NCBI GenBank assembly: GCA_019421865.1
Contig: JAHZEL010000007.1
Coordinates: 229,256 to 293,255, forward strand
DNA from: Desulfovibrionaceae bacterium
GTDB taxonomy: Bacteria; Desulfobacterota; Desulfovibrionia; Desulfovibrionales; Desulfovibrionaceae
Direction of reading: 5' to 3'
DNA length: 64,000 bases
Position 1 is the stretch's first letter. Each line of letters starts with the position of its first letter. Position numbers and translations under genes: made by a program. The notes beneath the pieces were generated by a model. That model did no database searches. It worked only from the letters and a program-made list of their open reading frames with translations, and had not been told where the DNA came from. This document shows positions 41,538 through 47,988 of the stretch, one piece after another.

Positions 41538-42044
41538 CTATCGTTGGCCGAGCCTGTCCGCCAGAAGCTCCGCTGCCTTCTTTGGCGACAGAACGCTGAC
41601 ATCCAGCTTCCGGCTGTTCATTTTTTCATAGAGCGGGAGCCGCCTCAGACTGCGTTCCAGCACATCCGGACTTCTTTTTCCGACTTCGATATCCCTGCGC
41701 AGGCGTTCTTCAAGCGCCTGCGGCGACGAAGTGAGCGTAAAAAGAGAAAAGCGTGCGTCGGAGAGATCGAGTCTTTCGAGCACATTTTCCACGATCGAAG
41801 TTTCGTGCATGACCCAGCAGAAGATGACATAGCGATACTCGGAGCAGTGCAGAAAGCTGTTCAGAAGATACGCTATGTTGCCGAGCACCATGGAACGGGT
41901 CTCGTCGTTGACCACAAAAGGCGACATGTTCCAGCACCAGTCCCCGTCCAGAAAGACCGAGGGCTGCAGGATGCGAAGAAATTCCCGGCATACGGACGTC
42001 TTTCCCACGCCCATTGTTCCGTTGACGAATACAAGTTCCTTCAT
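41538..42044 (-). CDS. P-loop NTPase, small kinase-like (AAA_33 type)
   Basis: A 168-residue protein with Walker A GTMGVGKTS near the N-terminus and an aspartate (LDGDWCW) typical of small kinases. A lid-like stretch ALEERLRRDIEVGKRSPD contains arginines. Resemblance is to the AAA_33 group (gluconate-kinase, zeta-toxin and nucleoside-kinase-like proteins); the substrate is unknown. A G-rich sequence serves as ribosome-binding site. It lies downstream of queA but is separated from it by a strong terminator. Confidence 0.75.
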   Translation of the reverse strand: MKELVFVNGTMGVGKTSVCREFLRILQPSVFLDGDWCWNMSPFVVNDETRSMVLGNIAYLLNSFLHCSEYRYVIFCWVMHETSIVENVLERLDLSDARFSLFTLTSSPQALEERLRRDIEVGKRSPDVLERSLRRLPLYEKMNSRKLDVSVLSPKKAAELLADRLGQR

Positions 42045-42067
42045 GCCGCCCCCCCCCTTCCGTCATC

Positions 42068-42102
42068 AAAAAAAAGCGGCCCGCCGGATGCAGGCGAGCC
42101 GC
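42068..42102 (-). terminator. Terminator of queA
   Basis: GCGGCcCGCC / GGCGaGCCGC stem with a 7-nt loop (42076-42102), followed on the minus strand by eight T (42075-42068). It sits between queA and the kinase-like gene, which starts 24 bp later. Confidence 0.88.
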
Positions 42103-42136
42103 AGAACTTGGTGCTTCACAATGTCCGCTGAAAAAA

Positions 42137-43234
42137 TCAGCGCACGAACATAGCGTCGCCATAGGAGAAGAAGCGATACTTCTCCCGTACGGCCTCGGCA
42201 TAGGCGGAAAGAATGCGCTCCCGCCCGCAGAGAGCGGCCACAAGCATGATGAGCGAGGACTGGGGCAGGTGGAAATTGGTGATGAGGTGATCCACCACCT
42301 GGAAACGGAAACCCGGATAAATGAAAATGTTGGTCCAGCCGTGCCAGCCGCCTTCGGGAATCACACCGCCGTTCTGTGCCGCGCAGCCCTCCAGCGTACG
42401 GCAGGAGGTGGTGCCCACTGCGATCACGGGGCGCCCCGCCGCCTTGGCTTCACGCACGGCGGCCGCCGTTTCCGGCGAAATTTCCACGTACTCGCTGTGC
42501 ATGGGATGTTCGCGGATGTCTTCCTCGCGCACAGGGCTGAAGGTGCCGTAGCCCACATGCAGCGTCACTTCCGCCCAGCCGAAGCCGCGCTGCAGAAGCT
42601 CCTTTCTCAGCGCGTCGGTAAAATGCAGTCCCGCCGTGGGCGCGGCCACGCTGCCGGACTTGTCCCTGTCGGCATAGATGGTCTGATAGCGGGCGCGGTC
42701 CTCGACGCTCTGCTCGCGCTTGATGTACGGCGGAAGAGGCAAGCGGCCTATGCGGTTCATGCACTCCACTAGGTCGCCCTTCCAGAACAGCATGACGTCA
42801 TGCTGACCGAATTCCTTTTTCTTCAGCACTTCGGCGGCAATGCAGTCGCCGAAAGCAAGCCGGTCTCCCGTGCGGATGTTGCGGGAGGGACGGAGCAGCA
42901 CTTCCGCCTGCGCATGGCTCCAGCCGTCGCCGTCGGTCACGGCGCAGACTCTGAGCAGCGGAGGCGGCGTGAGAAGAAGAAGTTCCGCCTTGCCGCCGGT
43001 CGGTCTCTGCCCGAAAAGACGGGCGGGCACAACGCAGGAATTGTTGGCCACCAGAAGCGCCCCTTCGGGGAGAAAATCCGCCAGATGGGAAAAGGTGGAA
43101 TGAATGTTTCTTCCGCTCGCCCGATCCAGCACCATGAGACGCGACGCCCCGCGTTCCTCAGGCGGATACTGGGCTATGCGTTCCTCGGGGAGTTCGTAAT
43201 CGTAGCTCGACAGCTGAAAGTCGGATTCGTTCAT
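42137..43234 (-). CDS. queA: S-adenosylmethionine:tRNA ribosyltransferase-isomerase
   Basis: A 365-residue enzyme that transfers and isomerises the ribosyl group of SAM onto preQ1-modified tRNA to give epoxyqueuosine at the wobble position. Family stretches are YDYELPEERIAQYP, RLMVLDR, NNSCVVPARLFGQ, LPLPPYIKR, YQTIYA, SGSVAAPTAGLHFT, TLHVGYGTFSPV, MHSEYVEI, AVGTTSCRTLE and NIFIYPGFRFQVVDHLITNFHLPQS. The start at MNESDFQLSS has AGGGA upstream; the frame runs 29 codons further through a terminator hairpin and is rejected. Other queuosine genes are not in this window. Confidence 0.97.
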   Translation of the reverse strand: MNESDFQLSSYDYELPEERIAQYPPEERGASRLMVLDRASGRNIHSTFSHLADFLPEGALLVANNSCVVPARLFGQRPTGGKAELLLLTPPPLLRVCAVTDGDGWSHAQAEVLLRPSRNIRTGDRLAFGDCIAAEVLKKKEFGQHDVMLFWKGDLVECMNRIGRLPLPPYIKREQSVEDRARYQTIYADRDKSGSVAAPTAGLHFTDALRKELLQRGFGWAEVTLHVGYGTFSPVREEDIREHPMHSEYVEISPETAAAVREAKAAGRPVIAVGTTSCRTLEGCAAQNGGVIPEGGWHGWTNIFIYPGFRFQVVDHLITNFHLPQSSLIMLVAALCGRERILSAYAEAVREKYRFFSYGDAMFVR

Positions 43235-43261
43235 GATCGTTTCCCTGTTCTGGAGGGTCGA

Positions 43262-43319
43262 AAAAAATAAGGACGGAAGGGCTGGCGCATTCCTCCTTTC
43301 CGGAGGAATGCGCCAGCCC
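43262..43319 (-). terminator. Terminator of the M23 peptidase gene
   Basis: Eighteen-base-pair perfect stem (43279-43296 with 43302-43319) with a 5-nt loop. On the minus strand a delayed T-run follows (43268-43262). It lies 24 bp past the peptidase stop and before queA. Confidence 0.8.
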
Positions 43320-43342
43320 ATGCACTCTGAAAAATCGAAAGA

Positions 43343-44875
43343 TTACTTTTCCGCTACAGCGACATCGCTGTCAAGCAGGGAACGGGCGCTGGCCACGGTC
43401 TGCATGAAGCTCGCCTTCTCGGCCTTCGACACGGGCGCGGAACGCGCGCCGGAAAGGCTGCTGGGATTGACGAACTTGCCGTTCTTCATGACGCGGAAGT
43501 CCAGATGCGGTCCGGTGGCGGTACCCGTTGCACCGACAAAGGCCACCACTTCGCCCTGATCCACCTTCTGGCCGACCTTGAGAGAAGAGGCAAAACGGGA
43601 AAGATGCGCGTACTGCGTTTCGATGCCGCCGCTGTGACGGATGATGAGCGTATTGCCGTAGCCGCCCTTCCAGCCCTTGAAGGTCACCTTGCCGGCACCG
43701 AGAGCCTTGACCGGCGTACCGCGGGGAGCGGCATAGTCCACGCCCTGATGCGGACGGACCTTGCCGAAGATGGGATGCTTGCGGTGCATGGTGTAGCCGG
43801 AGCTGACGCGGGTGAAGTTGAGCGGAGCCTTGAGAAATTCCGTTTCAAGGGAACTGCCGTCGGCGGCAAAGTAGTGGGCCGTGCCGCTCTTGTCCACAAA
43901 GCGGAAGGCTTCAAAGGCCGTGCCGTCATTGACGAAGCGGGCGGCGATGATGTTGCCGTAGCGGCGGAAATCGTCGCCGAGATACTTCTTTTCCACCACC
44001 AGTTCGAAGGTGTCGCCGTCCTGCACTTCGTTCACGAAGTTGATCTGATGGCTGAACACTTCGGCCAGCTGCACCGCAAGGTTGGCGGATTCACCGGCAT
44101 CGGCCATGGCTTCGAAAAGCGAAGAATGAATGACTCCGCTCACGCGCACGAGTCTGGTATCGAACTCGAACACGTCCACGCGGGCCGAAAAGCCGTCCTC
44201 CGTGCGCTCCACCACGAGACGGCTCTCATCATTGATGTCATAGAAGAAGCTGTTCACTTCGCCCGAGGTCTTGTCGCGTTCCACGCTGAACAGATGGCCG
44301 GGCATGAGGCGGTTGAGAGAAAACACGGCGGAAGCGGCCTTCACGGCCTGATCCGTTTCATTGGCGTCCAGCCACTTGAGGAAGAGCGCTCCGGCATTGT
44401 CGCCGCTGCGGATGGCGCTGCGGAACACCTGCGTACCGCAACCGGAATCCTCCACCATGTAGCGTTCATCCTCTTCCCACGGCACGGCTTCGGAATAGTT
44501 CGGAATGCACATGCCTTCTCTGGAGGAAAGAAAAGCGCTCAGCGAATCGTCATAACGAGCGTTGTTCCCCGTCTCATCGCCGGACAGACCGCCCTCTTCC
44601 CAGAAATCCATCATCCAGGAAAGGCCGCTGCCCAGAGAGGCCAGCTGCGTCGGCTCCGACACCGCCACATCCATGCCCTCGGCAAAATCGTGCGGTCTGA
44701 CGGGGCAGACGAAAAGTTCCGTGCCTGCCTCACCCGTATCGGCCTGCATGACAAAACCCGGAAGATCACTCTCCCGGGAAAGGAACACGGCTCCGGCCGC
44801 AAACGCCGAGCCGACAAGAACACAGCAAAGCACGCGCGAAAAGAGCGTGCGGAAATTTTGATATTTTTTTATCAT
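43343..44875 (-). CDS. M23-family (LytM/MepM-type) envelope metallopeptidase
   Basis: A 510-residue protein with an N-terminal membrane anchor or signal (residues about 10-33). A long OapA/LysM-like regulatory region precedes the C-terminal LytM domain. Zinc ligands His376 and Asp380 are in HQGVDYAAPRGTPV. The HxH motif reads GPHLDFRV, so His457 is kept but the third zinc ligand is Asp459 instead of His. Such enzymes cut peptidoglycan cross-links or activate amidases. The start at MIKKYQNF was chosen by the signal sequence; the ribosome-binding site is weak. It is divergent from dnaA across an AT-rich 243-bp region. Confidence 0.88.
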   Translation of the reverse strand: MIKKYQNFRTLFSRVLCCVLVGSAFAAGAVFLSRESDLPGFVMQADTGEAGTELFVCPVRPHDFAEGMDVAVSEPTQLASLGSGLSWMMDFWEEGGLSGDETGNNARYDDSLSAFLSSREGMCIPNYSEAVPWEEDERYMVEDSGCGTQVFRSAIRSGDNAGALFLKWLDANETDQAVKAASAVFSLNRLMPGHLFSVERDKTSGEVNSFFYDINDESRLVVERTEDGFSARVDVFEFDTRLVRVSGVIHSSLFEAMADAGESANLAVQLAEVFSHQINFVNEVQDGDTFELVVEKKYLGDDFRRYGNIIAARFVNDGTAFEAFRFVDKSGTAHYFAADGSSLETEFLKAPLNFTRVSSGYTMHRKHPIFGKVRPHQGVDYAAPRGTPVKALGAGKVTFKGWKGGYGNTLIIRHSGGIETQYAHLSRFASSLKVGQKVDQGEVVAFVGATGTATGPHLDFRVMKNGKFVNPSSLSGARSAPVSKAEKASFMQTVASARSLLDSDVAVAEK

Positions 44876-45118
44876 AACGACTGATGCTTCGAAATGTGGC
44901 GGAAGAATAAAAAAGAATAGGCATCCGGGAATGTATATAACCAAGAAACTGCTTGTTTATGCAAGCGTTTTCTGGTAAAAAAATTTATGCCCGGCAGTCT
45001 GTACCGACTGCTTCCATCCCGTATCAGACGATGTGAGTATTCCTGTAATTTCTCTATGTTACGACACACCGTCCGGGAGTGCTCCGATAAGAAAAAAATT
45101 TTATCCGATGAACCTTCC
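44876..45118. other. AT-rich divergent region between the M23 gene and dnaA, candidate origin-associated spacer
   Basis: A 243-bp spacer that is clearly more AT-rich than its surroundings. It holds a GCTTG/CAAGC inverted repeat (44951-44966), A/T tracts and TATATA-type -10 elements for both directions. No perfect DnaA box (TTATCCACA or TTATNCACA) is visible; the nearest are 7/9 (TTATGCAAG) and 6/9 (TTATCCGAT). The location beside dnaA-dnaN-gyrB makes it a positional oriC candidate only. Confidence 0.35.
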
Positions 45119-46465
45119 ATGAACACTCTTTCCAGCCTTTCCCGCCCCTTTCAGAGGGCCGGGAACCAGAAGGGAAATGCCGTATCCGTCCCGAATTCTG
45201 CGGCGGATTCCGACACCCGGCTTGTCCGGAGTCTGCTCTGCCGTCATCTCGGAAACGAGAATCCGGACTGGTTTTCTCCCCTCACCTTCCGCCTGCCGGA
45301 ACAGGGGAACGATCCCATGCTGACCGTGTTCATGCCTCACGAACTTTTTTTCCGCTGGTATGAAAAGCGCGGCAGAAAAGAGCTGGAGCAGGCAGTTCGC
45401 AACGCCTTCGGCAGCCGCATGTCGGTATGCTACGAATGGCCGCACGGAAAGGAACAATCTTCCGCCGCTCTCTTGACCGGAGAAAAAAACGAACAGTCTT
45501 CCGGTTTCGAGGATTTTCTGCTGAACGGCCGCAACAGGGAAACTGTATCCCTTTTTCGTGACGCGCTTGAACGCGCCCCTTCCACACTGCTGCTGAAAGG
45601 CCCGTCGGGTTCGGGAAAAAGCCATCTCATCCGGGCGGCGTACCGGCAGCTCGGCGACCGCTTTCACGGCAGAGTCGTGTTCCTTTCCGGCGCTTCCCTG
45701 TTTTCCGAAAACCGTCCGATGGACTGGTTCCGCATGATCGGACACGACACGGAAGCCGTGCTGGTGGACGACCTTCATCTTTTGGAACATGCACAGCATG
45801 CGCAGCGGACGCTTGCCGCCCTGCTGGACAGTCTGACGGGACGGACCTTCTTCATAGGCGCGCTCTCCAGCGACCATGCCCTCCTACCCGAGCTGAACGA
45901 CCGGCTCCACTCCCATCTTTCCTTTCTTCTCCCCGCGCCCGATCTGGACATACGGATGCGTTTTGCACAAATGCGCATGGAGCGGTCGGGACTGCCCGAA
46001 AACGGCACCACGGCGCTGCTTCTGGCTCGCCGCTGTGTACGATTGAGGCATATTCAGGGCGTGGTGGAACATGTTCGGCTGCGTTACGAACAAAACGGCC
46101 GCATGCCTTCCACTGAAGAACTGAACAGAATACTTGAAGCCGCCGGTCCCGCCATGCCCGCCGACGCGGATACGGTCCTTGCCGCCGTGGCTGACGCCTA
46201 TGGTTGTACAACATCTCAACTTATTGAAAATAATAGAAAAAAAGAACTTTCTCAGGCCCGGCAGATCGCCATGTATCTCTGCCGGCGCATGCTGGGGGAA
46301 TCCTATCCGTCGCTTGGTCGCATTTTTGGCGGCAGAGACCACAGCACTATCATGTATGCTGTGAAAAAGATTGAAAAAATCAAAGTTACGAACAAAGATG
46401 TGCACATCCTGATCACAAAGTTGACGAAACAGTGCGCAAATGGCGTGCCCGGAGGTGCAAAATAG
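45119..46465 (+). CDS. dnaA: DnaA-family replication initiator, divergent AAA+ core
   Basis: A 448-residue DnaA-like protein. Domain I is weakly recognisable (WFSPLTFRLP, HELFFRWYEKR). The AAA+ domain has Walker A GPSGSGKSHL (from 161) and Walker B VLVDDLHLL. Domain IV is strongly conserved, with the basic RQIAMYLCRRML helix and the DnaA signature GRDHSTIMYAVKKIE (406-420) that reads the DnaA box. However, the arginine finger of box VII (RLxSRF in most DnaA) is RLHSHL here, and the sensor-II NxRELEG is HIQGVVE. ATP hydrolysis or ATP-dependent assembly may therefore differ from standard DnaA. The start lacks a clear ribosome-binding site. dnaN follows across an AT-rich spacer with an 11-bp inverted repeat. 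Confidence 0.88.
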   Translation: MNTLSSLSRPFQRAGNQKGNAVSVPNSAADSDTRLVRSLLCRHLGNENPDWFSPLTFRLPEQGNDPMLTVFMPHELFFRWYEKRGRKELEQAVRNAFGSRMSVCYEWPHGKEQSSAALLTGEKNEQSSGFEDFLLNGRNRETVSLFRDALERAPSTLLLKGPSGSGKSHLIRAAYRQLGDRFHGRVVFLSGASLFSENRPMDWFRMIGHDTEAVLVDDLHLLEHAQHAQRTLAALLDSLTGRTFFIGALSSDHALLPELNDRLHSHLSFLLPAPDLDIRMRFAQMRMERSGLPENGTTALLLARRCVRLRHIQGVVEHVRLRYEQNGRMPSTEELNRILEAAGPAMPADADTVLAAVADAYGCTTSQLIENNRKKELSQARQIAMYLCRRMLGESYPSLGRIFGGRDHSTIMYAVKKIEKIKVTNKDVHILITKLTKQCANGVPGGAK

Positions 46466-46501
46466 CTCCGAATGTGCGTCCCTTTCCTTTCGGTTCCTGG
46501 T

Positions 46502-46554
46502 TTTGTTCCTATAAAAAGCAGTAAAATCAAAAGCTTATATTAGATAGGAACAAA
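46502..46554. repeat. 11-bp perfect inverted repeat in the dnaA-dnaN spacer
   Basis: TTTGTTCCTAT (46502-46512) and ATAGGAACAAA (46544-46554), separated by 31 bp of A/T-rich DNA that contains TATATT. A related GGTTCCTGG lies just before the left arm. The centre-to-centre spacing of 42 bp is four helical turns, which suits a looping or dimeric regulator controlling dnaN. It could also be an origin element. Confidence 0.6.
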
Positions 46555-46590
46555 CTGACCATATTAAACCCTCTACTACAAGGAATAACT

Positions 46591-47757
46591 ATGTATTTGA
46601 CCGTAAAAAAGGAACAGATCATCGAAGGCCTGCAGAAGGCGGCATCCATCATCCCCAGCAAGGCCGGAGCCGCATATCTGCGTTCGATCTGGCTTCAGGC
46701 TCTGAAAAATCCTGAAGGAGACAGACTCACCATCATGTCCACGGACGTGAACATCGAGTTCACCGGAACGTATCCGGTGGAGATCCGGGAGGAAGGAACG
46801 GCAGGCGTCAACGGACGCGCCTTCGTGGAACTTCTGCGTCGTCTTCCCGGAGGAGACATCACGCTCCGTCTTGACGAGGAGTCCCATATTCTTTCCGTGG
46901 AGCAGGGACGCCGTTCCTATAAGCTTCCTACGGTCGATCCCGTCTGGTTCCAGCCTCTGCCTCCCTTCCCCGAGGAAGGCGCGGTTCTCTGGTCCGGCGA
47001 CTTCTTCCAGGACATCATCGACAAGGTGGCCTTCTGCATCAGCGATGACGACAGCGCCGAAGGTCTCGCCTGCCTGTACTTCAAGGCCGGTGAGGAAGGA
47101 AAGGTGGACGTCTGCGGCCTGAACGGACATCAGTTCGCCATGGTCCGCTTCATCAACGACGAACTTGCCCGCCTGCTTCCTGAAAACGGTCTGCTCATCC
47201 AGAAGAAGTATGTTAATGAACTGCGCAAGTGGCTCGGCAGCGACGAGGTCATGCTGAACATCAGCGAACGCCGTTTCCACATCCGCACCGGTTCGGGCAG
47301 CGAAACGCTGAGCATTCCCAGAAGCGCCAACTTCAGCTATCCCGATCATCTGAGCTTCCTTGCCCGTCTGGACGGCGCCAATACCTCTCAGCTCGATGTG
47401 GACCGCCGTGAAACGCTGAACGCGCTCGATCGTCTGCTCATCTTCAACAACGACAGCGACCGCTGCACCTACTTCCGCTTCTCTCCGCAGGAAGTGGAAC
47501 TTTCCGCTCAGGGACAGGAAACCGGTTCCGCCACCGAACATCTGGAAGGAACCTTCCAGGGAGATCTGGAACTCATCGCCTTCCCCACCCGCAGCCTGAT
47601 GGACATTCTGGGGCACTTCCAGTCCGCGAGTCTGCACTACGTCTTCACCGGAGCCGAAGGCCCCTGCGGCATCACCGGTTCCGAGGATGCGGAATACACC
47701 GTCATTCTCATGCCCATGAAGATCGCCGAATCCTCCTACTATACCGAAGAGGAATAA
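46591..47757 (+). CDS. dnaN: DNA polymerase III beta subunit (sliding clamp)
   Basis: A 388-residue clamp, slightly longer than the usual 366. It starts MYLTVKKEQIIEGLQKAASI and ends with the family C-terminal pattern TVILMPMKI followed by a short acidic tail. Internal landmarks are the LPTVDPVWFQPLP loop and the CGLNGHQFAMVRF segment, equivalent to the TDGHRLA segment of relatives. Dimers of this protein encircle DNA and tether polymerase III. The gene lies 125 bp downstream of dnaA, as in most bacteria, with an AAGGAA ribosome-binding site. A GC-rich hairpin (47765-47796) follows. Confidence 0.96.
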   Translation: MYLTVKKEQIIEGLQKAASIIPSKAGAAYLRSIWLQALKNPEGDRLTIMSTDVNIEFTGTYPVEIREEGTAGVNGRAFVELLRRLPGGDITLRLDEESHILSVEQGRRSYKLPTVDPVWFQPLPPFPEEGAVLWSGDFFQDIIDKVAFCISDDDSAEGLACLYFKAGEEGKVDVCGLNGHQFAMVRFINDELARLLPENGLLIQKKYVNELRKWLGSDEVMLNISERRFHIRTGSGSETLSIPRSANFSYPDHLSFLARLDGANTSQLDVDRRETLNALDRLLIFNNDSDRCTYFRFSPQEVELSAQGQETGSATEHLEGTFQGDLELIAFPTRSLMDILGHFQSASLHYVFTGAEGPCGITGSEDAEYTVILMPMKIAESSYYTEEE

Positions 47758-47764
47758 CGTTCCT

Positions 47765-47796
47765 GCGGGCAGGGGAAACAGGCTTCCTCTGCCCGC
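47765..47796 (+). terminator. Hairpin after dnaN
   Basis: GCGGGCAG/CTGCCCGC 8-bp outer stem with inner GGAA/TTCC pairing, 7 bp after the dnaN stop. No T-run, so it may be a Rho-dependent end or an mRNA stabiliser. Confidence 0.45.
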
Positions 47797-47901
47797 CTCT
47801 TATGCCTGCGACAGGAAATTGAAGGGCCCCCTCCCTTTTTAGAGCCTTCAGGAGCCTGTCTGCGCCGATTTCATGTGTCGGCCCACCCCCTGCACAGGGA
47901 T

Positions 47902-47930
47902 TTGAAGTTTTCTTCTTTTTCGTATATACT
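47902..47930 (+). promoter_or_regulatory. Candidate sigma-70 promoter of gyrB
   Basis: -35 TTGAAG (47902-47907), a 17-bp T-rich spacer, -10 TATACT (47925-47930). Predicted transcript start near 47937. A GCCCCGG/CCGGGGC hairpin (47945-47963) would lie in the 5'-UTR. Confidence 0.6.
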
Positions 47931-47988
47931 GAAAGACTCTCGATGCCCCGGAGACGCCGGGGCCAACAAATATCATTCAGGAATTCCC

